From a virus, in IMG/VR virus record IMGVR_UViG_3300033150_000686, positions 1 through 39,349 of that record: DNA of 39,349 nt, one strand, 5' to 3'. Shown here in pieces: positions 9,101 to 16,303 of the stretch (its first letter is position 1; each line of letters starts with the position of its first letter). The notes under the pieces are model-generated. The model was not told where the DNA came from. It did not search any database and saw only the letters and a program-made list of their open reading frames with translations. The position numbers were made by a program, and so were the translations under genes.

Positions 9101-9886
9101 CTACAGGTATATGGGTTTTATCATGAAATCTTTATGATGCCTCAAATCCAATTCCAAAGCAATCGTCCCAGGCGGGTCGCCCCGCATAGGTCTTGCTGAA
9201 GCATAACTATCAGCTCGCTTTAAATAATGTCCCGTTATTAAATGAACTCTCGGCCGAACTAAAACCATATTATTCCGAGTATCTATCTCAAAATATTCCG
9301 TTATATGAACTACATTTTTATGTGTGTGTCCCCGCATTATTATCTGAAAATTACCAAACATCCTTTCTATATCACGTTCCAATGTATTTAGAGCAAGTCC
9401 GCCCGTTTTATTGCTTGTATAAGAATGAACCGCATAAAATTTATACGCCTTTCGGTCACCACAAATTGAACCGAAACACTCCCAGCCACAATAAGGCATA
9501 CCCAATTCATAACAAATCACGTCGGCAATATCGGTTCCCGATTCTTTAAAACTGCGCTCCTCATGGTTTCCTTTAACAAACCCTATACATTTATCGGCTA
9601 TCGGTTTTAAAAAACTCCGTAAGTATTTTATCTGTTCATTAGGGCTTATTAGCTGTTCATAAACACCAGCGCCTATACTTCTTTTGGTAGCACATTCACA
9701 AAAATCCCCCATCCCAATCCAGTAACAATTCTCGCTCTTTATGTAGTCCCTTACTTCTTTCGCTTTCTTTTCGTCATAAGTTTTAGCGCCGATATGCAAA
9801 TCGCCAAAACCTATAAGCTGAACTTTATCACTCTTAACATCAAGCTTTATGCAAACATATTCTTTTCTATTAACAGATAAATTCAT
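9101..9886 (-). CDS. Calcineurin-like metallophosphoesterase, 261 aa
   Basis: All signature motifs of the metallophosphoesterase fold are present in order: GDLHIG (D29, H31), MGD (D61), GNHEE (N107, H108), a lone H154 in AVHSY, and GHTH (H187, H189). These bind a two-metal centre that hydrolyses phosphoesters (phosphoproteins, nucleotides or nucleic-acid ends). The length is that of a single catalytic domain. It is translationally coupled to the 48-aa gene upstream (overlap of four bases) and lies between holin and ejection genes, an odd place for a nuclease-type enzyme. The substrate cannot be told from sequence. Confidence 0.85.
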   Translation of the reverse strand: MNLSVNRKEYVCIKLDVKSDKVQLIGFGDLHIGAKTYDEKKAKEVRDYIKSENCYWIGMGDFCECATKRSIGAGVYEQLISPNEQIKYLRSFLKPIADKCIGFVKGNHEERSFKESGTDIADVICYELGMPYCGWECFGSICGDRKAYKFYAVHSYTSNKTGGLALNTLERDIERMFGNFQIIMRGHTHKNVVHITEYFEIDTRNNMVLVRPRVHLITGHYLKRADSYASARPMRGDPPGTIALELDLRHHKDFMIKPIYL

Positions 9887-10029
9887 CTTCTCCTTTTTCT
9901 TCCAGTTCCTCTCGGTGGAAGCTCAGAAATTTTATGCTTCTTCCAATTTTTGCCGAAGTGGCGTTTTAACCGCTCAATATCAGACAGCGGTTTTCCACGC
10001 CTGCCCCGAGCTGGTGGTTTCCTTGCCAT
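9883..10029 (-). CDS. Highly basic 48-aa protein
   Basis: ATG at 10029 follows AAGGATTTCAAAA. The product begins MARKPPARGRRGKPLSD and ends GTGRKRRR, with about 18 Arg/Lys residues out of 48, so it should bind nucleic acid or acidic partners. Its stop overlaps the start of the metallophosphoesterase gene by four bases, indicating coupled translation. No family known to me. Confidence 0.7.
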   Translation of the reverse strand: MARKPPARGRRGKPLSDIERLKRHFGKNWKKHKISELPPRGTGRKRRR

Positions 10030-10056
10030 TTTTGAAATCCTTACGAAATAACATTG

Positions 10057-10476
10057 TTATTTTTTAAGATTATTAATTATCTTTTCACCGCTTCTCAGCG
10101 TAATATAACCACCTATGCCTATAAATAATAATTTCCATAATTCTGGCGGCATATTGATGGCTCTATTTAATCCTAATATAGGATTAATAATATAGTTCCA
10201 TGCCACAATAAAGATACAAACCCACATCAATATCGGGCGCCAGGCTCGTTGTATCCAGCTCTGTCCTTGAATTTCTGCAATAACCACATTTGATTGAAGC
10301 TTAGCAAGTTCTGATGTTATATCTAATATCTTTGAATATAAATCGGCTCTTTTTTCTGGCGGAATATCACCAGTTATGGCAGTCCGTATATCCTTTGCTA
10401 AATTTCCTATGCTTTCAGCAGTAGTTGATATTGCATTTGCTGCTGGTCTATTAAACAATTTGGATAAAAAACCCAT
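10057..10476 (-). CDS. Holin of the GTA_holin_3TM type, 139 aa
   Basis: The amphipathic N-terminal half is followed by QSWIQRAWRPILMWVCIFIV and PPELWKLLFIGIGGYITLRS, the characteristic W-x-R-P-x-L-M-W and P-P-E-L-W-x-L motifs of the 3TM holin family first described in gene transfer agents. Hydrophobic segments at about 82-102 and 113-128 form the membrane part. It would permeabilise the inner membrane so that the endolysin can reach peptidoglycan. It sits in the lysis cassette next to the secreted protease and endolysin. Confidence 0.85.
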   Translation of the reverse strand: MGFLSKLFNRPAANAISTTAESIGNLAKDIRTAITGDIPPEKRADLYSKILDITSELAKLQSNVVIAEIQGQSWIQRAWRPILMWVCIFIVAWNYIINPILGLNRAINMPPELWKLLFIGIGGYITLRSGEKIINNLKK

Positions 10477-10479
10477 TTT

Positions 10480-11247
10480 CTATTCCTCTGGAAATTGAAT
10501 TATTATCTGTCTCTTTTCTTTCTTTTCTGGTTTTCTTCCTTTATTCTTCTTATATTCATGAATATTCTTAATAACTGTAAGCCTCTTTCTGTCCTCTATA
10601 ATTAACATCTTAACTTCATCTACAAAGACTTTTACTTTAATAGCAAAAGCCATATCTTCGGCTGCAAAGGGTGGTATAGCAAGAGTAGGAACACCTACAA
10701 TCTTTCCAGCCTCATTAATCAAAAGCCCACCCGAATTGCCGTAATTAATAGCAGCATCTATTTGATAATATTGTGTGCCTTTGTCATCAATCCGATCATC
10801 GCTTGTTATAATTCCCTTTGTTACAGTCCATATCATACCACGCGGATGCCCTATTGCATAAACCGTATCTCCTACAAAAACCATGTGTTCGTTTGCGACA
10901 TCTTTTTCTGTAAAGTATTTTAACGGCTCATAAGGTTCTATTTTAATAACAGCAATATCCACAACCGAATGATAACCTACAAGTCTTGCGCCGTACCGAT
11001 TTAAATCTTTTGTATATATATCTATTTTAACGGCGTCAGCTACCACGTGTTTGTTTGTTACGATATACCCGTCTTCGGTAACGAGAAATCCAGAACCAAG
11101 CGCACCGCTTCCGTTATCGTATTTGGCTATTATAGCTACAACTCCTTTCTGATATTCTTTAAGCCAGACATTCTGCGAATAATCACAAAATGCGCCCGCT
11201 GGAAGAAAAATAAATACCACCAGTAAAATTAAAATTAGCTTTTTCAT
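10480..11247 (-). CDS. Secreted trypsin-like (S1C, HtrA/DegP-type) serine protease, 255 aa
   Basis: ATG at 11247 has TGGAGG at ideal spacing; a further ATG at 11259 overlaps the upstream stop and would add four residues. Residues 1-20 form a signal peptide (MKKLILILLVVFIFLPAGAF). The catalytic triad is clear: H67 in TNKHVV, D97 in VVDIAVIKI and S172 in NYGNSGGLL. No PDZ domain follows; the tail is basic. The product should act in the periplasm or outside. A degP-like protease inside a phage lysis cassette is unusual and may assist envelope breakdown. Confidence 0.88.
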   Translation of the reverse strand: MKKLILILLVVFIFLPAGAFCDYSQNVWLKEYQKGVVAIIAKYDNGSGALGSGFLVTEDGYIVTNKHVVADAVKIDIYTKDLNRYGARLVGYHSVVDIAVIKIEPYEPLKYFTEKDVANEHMVFVGDTVYAIGHPRGMIWTVTKGIITSDDRIDDKGTQYYQIDAAINYGNSGGLLINEAGKIVGVPTLAIPPFAAEDMAFAIKVKVFVDEVKMLIIEDRKRLTVIKNIHEYKKNKGRKPEKKEKRQIIIQFPEE

Positions 11248-11258
11248 AAAAACCTCCA

Positions 11259-11435
11259 TCAGTCACTGTTGTTAAGCTCTTTAGCTACTTCTTTGGTCAA
11301 GAAGTATCGTATGTAATCTTCACACAATTGTTTAATTTTTGTAACCGTTAAAATTATTTTCTCTCCTTTTGACCATTTTTTATAAAGTTGCTGCTGCAAA
11401 CGTTCAAATTCCGTAATATAAGATGCATCTGTCAT
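11259..11435 (-). CDS. Small 58-aa protein in the lysis cassette
   Basis: ATG at 11435 overlaps the stop of the endolysin gene by four bases, and its own TGA at 11259-11261 overlaps an ATG of the protease gene, so three genes are translationally chained. The product is charged and helical (TEFERLQQQLYKKWSKGEKI then KQLCEDYIRYFLTKEVAKEL) with no membrane segment. Function unknown. Confidence 0.7.
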   Translation of the reverse strand: MTDASYITEFERLQQQLYKKWSKGEKIILTVTKIKQLCEDYIRYFLTKEVAKELNNSD

Positions 11436-11887
11436 TCTGTCAAAGCTCCTATGAAATTAAGTAAATCGTAATCATAAGTTTGTTTGCCATTAACATTATA
11501 AGCAAGCCAAGTACTTATATAGTCTTGCTGGCGCAGGTCAAAATGAAATCCTGGATGTTGCCAATCTGGATAATAACCAAAACCTCGCACTCCCATTTTA
11601 GACATTATTATATAAACTTCTATCGGCGAAAGCCCTACAAAATGTCCGTCTACCGCAAGCCCTTTATAATGATAAGAATTAGGACTGTGCTTACCCTGAT
11701 TTATATCATGGATTATAAACATACCTTCTTGCCAGCCGTAAGAAAGTTTAGCTATCGTTACTGCCCTGTCAAGCCACCGCATAAACTTTGCATCTATTCC
11801 TTCAGCTTTCTCGAAAATTCGGCGCCCGAATATATCCCTTTCATTAATATCAAAATTATGAAGTTTTTTAATTTCTTCCTTAGTCAT
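11432..11887 (-). CDS. Endolysin: M15-family D,D-peptidase, 151 aa
   Basis: SYHYKGLAVD (residues 71-80) is the S-x-H-x-x-G-x-A-x-D zinc motif of M15_3 peptidases, giving H73 and D80, and WQHPGFHFD provides the third zinc histidine H115 with D117. M15 enzymes cut D-Ala or cross-link peptides of peptidoglycan; phage forms are endolysins. There is no signal peptide, so export through the holin is expected. Its ribosome site AAGGAGGTG lies in the loop of a perfect hairpin (11888-11916), directly downstream of the tmRNA-like element. Confidence 0.88.
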   Translation of the reverse strand: MTKEEIKKLHNFDINERDIFGRRIFEKAEGIDAKFMRWLDRAVTIAKLSYGWQEGMFIIHDINQGKHSPNSYHYKGLAVDGHFVGLSPIEVYIIMSKMGVRGFGYYPDWQHPGFHFDLRQQDYISTWLAYNVNGKQTYDYDLLNFIGALTE

Positions 11888-11916
11888 TACCCTACACCTC
11901 CTTAATTAGTAGGGTA
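11888..11916 (-). promoter_or_regulatory. Hairpin presenting the endolysin ribosome site in its loop
   Basis: On the minus strand TACCCTAC (11916-11909) and GTAGGGTA (11895-11888) are perfect 8-base complements separated by 13 bases that contain AAGGAGGT. The 3' arm ends at the base before the ATG. The hairpin exposes the Shine-Dalgarno in a loop while bringing it next to the start, which could tune or thermally gate endolysin translation. Confidence 0.6.
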
Positions 11917-11922
11917 AAATAT

Positions 11923-11998
11923 TGGAGACGTCGGGAATCGAACCCGACTCCAGCAGTTACCGTTTTGGTCTTACTGCTGTCGAACCCTCATCGTCCCC
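11923..11998 (-). ncRNA. Minimal tmRNA-like tRNA domain (76 nt, no tag or pseudoknot region)
   Basis: Read on the minus strand, GGGGACG (11998-11992) pairs over 7 bp with CGTCTCC (11930-11924), leaving discriminator A at 11923. The third pair is G-U, the alanine identity element. A 12-base D-loop with GGGTTCGA follows, as in bacterial tmRNA, which lacks a D-stem. Then comes a 7-bp P2-like stem (CAGCAGT with ACTGCTG, 15-base loop), GAG, and a perfect T-arm TCGGG-TTCGATT-CCCGA. From memory, both ends closely match B. subtilis ssrA, but the whole mRNA-like and pseudoknot part is missing and CCA is not encoded. A canonical tRNA is excluded: no D-stem and no 7-base anticodon loop. The stop codon of the overlapping ORF lies at 11957-11959. 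Confidence 0.75.
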
Positions 11999-12205
11999 GC
12001 CAAAACCTGTATAATTTATTGCTCCATCCGTAGTCTGTGGTATTATATATATAGGACAACCAGTATTAATTTCTTGCCCACAATATGGACATATTCTTTT
12101 ATTAGAAACACAATTAGGATATGGACATATATATCTATTTGTAAAAGGTTCTGGATACATTACAGAACCGTAATGTGGACAATAAAATGTAGTAACAATA
12201 GTCAT
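11957..12205 (-). CDS. Zinc-ribbon 82-aa protein whose 3' end overlaps the tmRNA-like element
   Basis: ATG 12205 follows CAGGAGAAATAA. The body contains CPHYG, CPYPNC and CPYCG motifs, a multi-cysteine zinc-binding layout, then a Gly-rich end. The last 13 codons (GDDEGSTAVRPKR) and the TAA stop are encoded by the 5' half of the tmRNA-like element, so translating ribosomes must disrupt that fold while terminating inside it. A shorter true protein is possible, but no earlier stop exists. Function of the protein is unknown. Confidence 0.7.
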   Translation of the reverse strand: MTIVTTFYCPHYGSVMYPEPFTNRYICPYPNCVSNKRICPYCGQEINTGCPIYIIPQTTDGAINYTGFGGDDEGSTAVRPKR

Positions 12206-12230
12206 TTATTTCTCCTGTAATAATTGTAAT

Positions 12231-12272
12231 CCGCCAGCTCAGGCTGACGGTGGCCTACCATCATTCGGTAGG
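12231..12272 (-). other. Two tandem intercistronic hairpins
   Basis: Minus strand: CCTACC (12272-12267) pairs with GGTAGG around a 7-base loop, and immediately after it CCGTCAGC pairs with GCTGGCGG around a CTGA tetraloop (12250-12231; 8 bp with one G-U). No T-run follows, so these are not simple terminators. They may stabilise or process the late mRNA between two zinc-ribbon genes. Confidence 0.6.
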
Positions 12273-12278
12273 GGATGA

Positions 12279-12488
12279 TTAATTATCAAAAGCAATTACT
12301 TCCGATTTTTCCCAACCGCAATCAGCATTTATACAATAATATTCGATGTAGTGATAATCATTAGTAATGCTTTGTCCTATATTACTCACAATACTTCCGC
12401 ACTTCGGACATCTTTCTATAAACTTTGGATTTTTCTTTATCTTAAATTCAGCTATATCATTCAATGCTTTTACAATTTGTATATTCAT
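12279..12488 (-). CDS. Zinc-ribbon protein, 69 aa
   Basis: ATG 12488 follows GGAGTTAAG. RCPKCGS near residue 27 and YCINADCGW near residue 52 form a two-knuckle C4 zinc ribbon separated by about 24 residues, as in Ogr/Delta-like or general phage zinc ribbons. It could be a small DNA- or RNA-binding regulator. It lies between the fiber-associated gene and the tandem hairpins. Exact role unknown. Confidence 0.7.
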   Translation of the reverse strand: MNIQIVKALNDIAEFKIKKNPKFIERCPKCGSIVSNIGQSITNDYHYIEYYCINADCGWEKSEVIAFDN

Positions 12489-12510
12489 CTTAACTCCATT
12501 TTAGTCCAGA

Positions 12511-12693
12511 TTAGGAATTGTTCTTTCTGTTTTTCTCTTCTAACGGTGCTTTTTCAATTGCCTCAATAAGCTCTATAATTTCATTCTTTTCGCCTTTGTG
12601 TATTTTTGCTAAAGCTACTGGAGATATGTTAAGTTGTATTGAACTGAGTAAATTAATTAGCAGTTGGCGTTGTTCCTCTGAATCTAAGCGCAT
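12511..12693 (-). CDS. Small fiber-linked protein, 60 aa
   Basis: The start at 12693 lies inside the last 41 bases of the fiber gene in another frame and is preceded by CAGGAG at proper spacing. The product begins MRLDSEEQRQLLINLLSSIQ and is helical and charged; short phage proteins of the pattern LDxxEQRQ-LL occur beside fibers in other podoviruses. The location suggests a small assembly factor or chaperone. Function unproven. Confidence 0.65.
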   Translation of the reverse strand: MRLDSEEQRQLLINLLSSIQLNISPVALAKIHKGEKNEIIELIEAIEKAPLEEKNRKNNS

Positions 12694-14431
12694 TGAGTTG
12701 CTCCTGTATTTGTTTTATTTGTACATTCATTTTTTTAATTACATTTAGCATTACAGCTATTATACTATTCCATTCTATCCCATCTGGTTCATTATTTTCA
12801 TTATACTTTACCCATTCTGGATTCACCTCTGCTATTTCATCGGCTATTAAACCATGAAATTCCCTTTTATCGAGCTTGGAATAATACCTTCGTGGTTTTA
12901 ACTGCAATAATTTTTGTGTATCATCATCATTAATATCCTGAATGTTATCTTTATATTTTATAGACGAAGTACTTCTATAGAATACGCCTGCGGGACTAAC
13001 TGCTATAAGAGCATTAGCTGAAGCAGTTGTAGTTGGCTCTGATACAATAGTCATTATAGTATGGCTTCCATTATATTCAAGTTTTAATCTATCTGAATTA
13101 TTTGTTCTAAAGTATATCTTTTTCCCATTTGCCGCATTGATGTATGTATATCCAGTAGAAGATTGTAATAAAGCATAATTTCCAGCCTGAGAATGGTCTA
13201 ATGTCGTATGCCCAAAAAAAGCATATGCAGTATCAGCTGGCCACGAACCAGTTTCGACCCTACCAATTATCAATTTGGCAACTGACCTATCAATGGTTAA
13301 TATAGCATTAGTATTGAGTGGGTCATCAACATCAGCAGTATTAGCAATTTTAAAAACACCTGACTGACTATTATCTATACCAATAGTCCAAGTATATCCA
13401 CCTTGACTTTTAAACACAAGTTTGGCATCAGCAGTGGGCAATATATTATATAAAGTTAATGCATTCCCTGAATATGGCAAACCTCCAATGCCGACATTGC
13501 CATCGTTATCTATTGCTAATCTATAAGCAGTATTAGTTCTATCATAAAGGCCTATTCCGTTATTTCCAACATCACCGCCTGAATACCATTCCCATTGGTG
13601 TCCTGAAGCCGAATTTTCCATCCGTACTAGTATTCCTATTTTCTTAACATGAAATCTTACCGTACTTAACACACTATCCTTATCAATCGTTACTCTTTCC
13701 GAACCTGCTGTAACGATATGAACCTTATTGTTATCATCTACATATATCTTTGTACTGCCGCTAGAATTAACTATTTTATCAGTTATAATACTTGACGGAA
13801 TTCTTATTGAAACCCTACTATCGTCTGTACCTTCCATGTAAATGGTTATATCGGGGTCTGTTCCGCCACCTGTTACATTAGCATATATTTTTAAAACCAG
13901 AACATCTGTACTTGCCATCGAAACATCAGAATTAAGAAAACCGCTCACAATTACTTGAGTTTTAGACCCTTTTTGTATTAAATCAGAAGCAGAAGTTTCT
14001 AAAAGTTCTGTTTCGGTTCCGCCCGAATCTCTTTTAAAGAGCTTAGTATAAACAGTTACATTTTTTGTTCCATTATGCTCAATCCATATACTAACCACAT
14101 ATAAACCAGCACTTAGTGTGTCTAAATCAGGAATAGTAGGGCTTATAAATGACCAAAGTAAAGTACCAGTTCCCGTTACATTATTCTTAGTTAAACTCGT
14201 ACTTGAACTTCCCGTCTCATTAAGTAACATATCATAATAACCACCTACAGCAGAAGACGGGTCATCCGTTAAAAATAAATTTAAGGTAGTAGCTGCCAAA
14301 GATGCATTAACATAATTCAAAGTAGCATATTTCTCGTTTATTAACTGGTTGATTTTATTACGGGTTTCGAATAATATCTTTGCTGTATTCGGATCGCTTA
14401 TTGGTACTTGTTCCCTAAGTTGCTCAACCAT
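12653..14431 (-). CDS. Tail fiber with C-terminal S74 self-cleaving chaperone, 592 aa
   Basis: The start overlaps the previous stop (TAATG). The N-terminal 30-60 residues are helical and would attach to the virion; the centre is beta-rich with Gly/Ser/Thr/Asn repeats typical of receptor-binding fibers. From about residue 486, STSSIKYKDNI, LKPRRYYSK, REFHGLIADE and a final coiled coil match the intramolecular chaperone/peptidase S74 domain, in which a Ser-Lys dyad releases the domain after trimerisation. The protein is a host-recognition fiber. Confidence 0.85.
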   Translation of the reverse strand: MVEQLREQVPISDPNTAKILFETRNKINQLINEKYATLNYVNASLAATTLNLFLTDDPSSAVGGYYDMLLNETGSSSTSLTKNNVTGTGTLLWSFISPTIPDLDTLSAGLYVVSIWIEHNGTKNVTVYTKLFKRDSGGTETELLETSASDLIQKGSKTQVIVSGFLNSDVSMASTDVLVLKIYANVTGGGTDPDITIYMEGTDDSRVSIRIPSSIITDKIVNSSGSTKIYVDDNNKVHIVTAGSERVTIDKDSVLSTVRFHVKKIGILVRMENSASGHQWEWYSGGDVGNNGIGLYDRTNTAYRLAIDNDGNVGIGGLPYSGNALTLYNILPTADAKLVFKSQGGYTWTIGIDNSQSGVFKIANTADVDDPLNTNAILTIDRSVAKLIIGRVETGSWPADTAYAFFGHTTLDHSQAGNYALLQSSTGYTYINAANGKKIYFRTNNSDRLKLEYNGSHTIMTIVSEPTTTASANALIAVSPAGVFYRSTSSIKYKDNIQDINDDDTQKLLQLKPRRYYSKLDKREFHGLIADEIAEVNPEWVKYNENNEPDGIEWNSIIAVMLNVIKKMNVQIKQIQEQLNALRFRGTTPTAN

Positions 14432-16209
14432 TATCTTAACCCCTGTGGTTCAAAAATTAATTTAAACCCATAAATCTTAAAATAACGCCCGCTGAACTGC
14501 AGTCTGCATGTACGTCCTACATGATTCCAGCCAAGAATTTTCCTTTGCCGTCTGCTTTCGTTATTATTTATCTGCTGTACGCTCGAAAAATTACTACCAC
14601 CATCGACCGAGATCTGCACATTTGTAACATCTCCTGCATCATCTGTTCCTTCATAATGAATTAACGTCTCTAAAAATCTGCACCAATTGTCTATTTCATC
14701 CCCTACATAGTCTTTGGTTACAGCTACAGCGTTTACATTGGCACCGTCTCCCGTTTTAATCGAAGGGTCTTCAATATAGACATATCCGTTTTCGTCTCCA
14801 AATACCACATCATCAAAAGCTCGGGCTTCTGAAAATGAATCTATTGGTTGTGTGTAACTGTCAATCGTTCCAGTTAGAGAATCGATTGTAGATGAAATTT
14901 TATAATTATAAGCTCCACTTGCGGTTGCCGATTTGTCTTCATAATACCATTCGCCCGTTTTTATATCATAAACCCAGCACTCATTTGGATAACTAGCATC
15001 CAATTTTGGTATAAAAATACGCCATTCATTATATCGGGGCGCATACGTTCCGTGTATTAAGTATTTCTTATTATAATCAAATCCATCAAAAAACGACGTT
15101 CTAACCTTACCTTGAGCTATACTCTTCAGCTCCTGAGTACCATCAAAAATTACAATATCGTCTTCTGTAATAAATCCGACCGTACCTTTTATATTACACC
15201 ATGCATTACATATTGCTCCTTTTCCAGTAACTACACTCTTGAACATTATCGGTGTATCAGCATCGCCCGTAGGAAATGCAATAACTATTTCATCCGATTT
15301 AACTATCGCTATGTTGTCTCCAAAATCAGCTATAAATTGTATCTCTCCTTCAGTATTATAGAGTTCTTGATACCCGCTTGCTCCCGTGCCATCCCAAGTT
15401 TCAGCGTCTGCCGTATCACTCCAGATAACAGTATACGGCGTAGCTGTACCAGTTCCGCCACTTTGCACTGTAGAAATATTAGCAAACAGAAGCATTCCAG
15501 CAAGTTTATATACATGCTTTGCTTTCGGCGGGTTGCCACCTAAATCTTCAAAATAACCCGTAGTATCTCCGTCCCATTTTATCGGATAATCATCGCCGTT
15601 AGTTGCTATAAGCAAGTTCTCGTCATCGCTTGCATGATAAAACGATACGGCTTCCCACCGTTTGTTCAGCGCACCGTTATAAGTTTTACGCAATACATAA
15701 TTAACACCTGATACCGACGGTGCGTCTTCCGCTAATGTAATTTGTGTAGAACTGTCTACAGTATCTACCTCATACCATGTACTAACTGAATCTATGTTAT
15801 TTGTATTAAATCCAATATAAAGTGTATTAGTGTCATCCCAAGAAGTATTCCATGTTCCTCCAGATAAAGTAACAGTTCTATTCCCAGTTCCGCCCGTAGA
15901 AACTGTGCCTGTATTATACCGCCATGTTAAGAATTTAAATGTCGTATTAGTGTCATCCCAGTAATAAATGTCAGTTGTCGTAAATACTACAAGAATTTCC
16001 GTCCCGTCTACTTTTGTATGTTTATAACATAAAAGCGGTATTCCCTGCAATGCGCTACTTTGTAGTTTAGACCACCCTGGTATAGCTTCCAGTACGCCAT
16101 CTCGAATTTTAAAATTTTTTGATGGGTACACTAATGCCCCATCAGGACACATATCTGGCGGTAAATCTGGATAATAACCTTTAAATCCGAATGAATTATA
16201 TGCTTTCAT
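14431..16209 (-). CDS. Beta-rich tail nozzle/hub protein, 592 aa
   Basis: Predicted to be almost all beta: strings of WYEVDTVDSSTQITL-type strands, DDTNTLYIGF, and repeated blade-like segments including WKWDG-like and VIWSDTADAETWDG motifs. The start, MKAYNSFGFKGYYPDLPPDMCPDGA, resembles the N-terminus of podovirus tail tubular gp12-like and related nozzle proteins that form the distal tail tube. It lies between the fibers, with its start coupled to a 27-aa ORF. Assignment is from composition, length and context. Confidence 0.65.
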   Translation of the reverse strand: MKAYNSFGFKGYYPDLPPDMCPDGALVYPSKNFKIRDGVLEAIPGWSKLQSSALQGIPLLCYKHTKVDGTEILVVFTTTDIYYWDDTNTTFKFLTWRYNTGTVSTGGTGNRTVTLSGGTWNTSWDDTNTLYIGFNTNNIDSVSTWYEVDTVDSSTQITLAEDAPSVSGVNYVLRKTYNGALNKRWEAVSFYHASDDENLLIATNGDDYPIKWDGDTTGYFEDLGGNPPKAKHVYKLAGMLLFANISTVQSGGTGTATPYTVIWSDTADAETWDGTGASGYQELYNTEGEIQFIADFGDNIAIVKSDEIVIAFPTGDADTPIMFKSVVTGKGAICNAWCNIKGTVGFITEDDIVIFDGTQELKSIAQGKVRTSFFDGFDYNKKYLIHGTYAPRYNEWRIFIPKLDASYPNECWVYDIKTGEWYYEDKSATASGAYNYKISSTIDSLTGTIDSYTQPIDSFSEARAFDDVVFGDENGYVYIEDPSIKTGDGANVNAVAVTKDYVGDEIDNWCRFLETLIHYEGTDDAGDVTNVQISVDGGSNFSSVQQINNNESRRQRKILGWNHVGRTCRLQFSGRYFKIYGFKLIFEPQGLR

Positions 16210-16289
16210 ACGCCTTCAACCATGTAAATGTATCCAGTAAGAACGCTTGCTATAAAACCTATAATAAAAGGTAAGTATGGTAAAAGCAT
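16206..16289 (-). CDS. 27-aa membrane micropeptide
   Basis: ATG 16289 follows AAGGAGAGTATAA, a very strong ribosome site. The peptide MLLPYLPFIIGFIASVLTGY plus seven more residues is almost wholly hydrophobic, one transmembrane helix. Its TGA overlaps the next gene's ATG by three bases, and the next gene has no ribosome site of its own, so this micropeptide may serve mainly to couple translation of the nozzle protein. It could also be a small membrane effector. Confidence 0.65.
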   Translation of the reverse strand: MLLPYLPFIIGFIASVLTGYIYMVEGV

Positions 16290-16303
16290 TTATACTCTCC
16301 TTA

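Noticed and set aside
11480-11905. 141-codon plus-strand ORF opposite the endolysin
   Set aside because: It is the complement of a gene with full M15 catalytic motifs and has no ribosome site; a shadow frame.
11923-11998. Ordinary tRNA gene
   Set aside because: Acceptor and T arms are canonical, but there is no D-stem, the central stem has 7 bp with a 15-base loop instead of 5 bp and 7 bases, and the D-loop matches tmRNA (GGGTTCGA). It is called tmRNA-like instead.
12231-12272. Rho-independent terminator after the 69-aa gene
   Set aside because: Both hairpins lack a following T-run on either strand; reported as intercistronic hairpins only.
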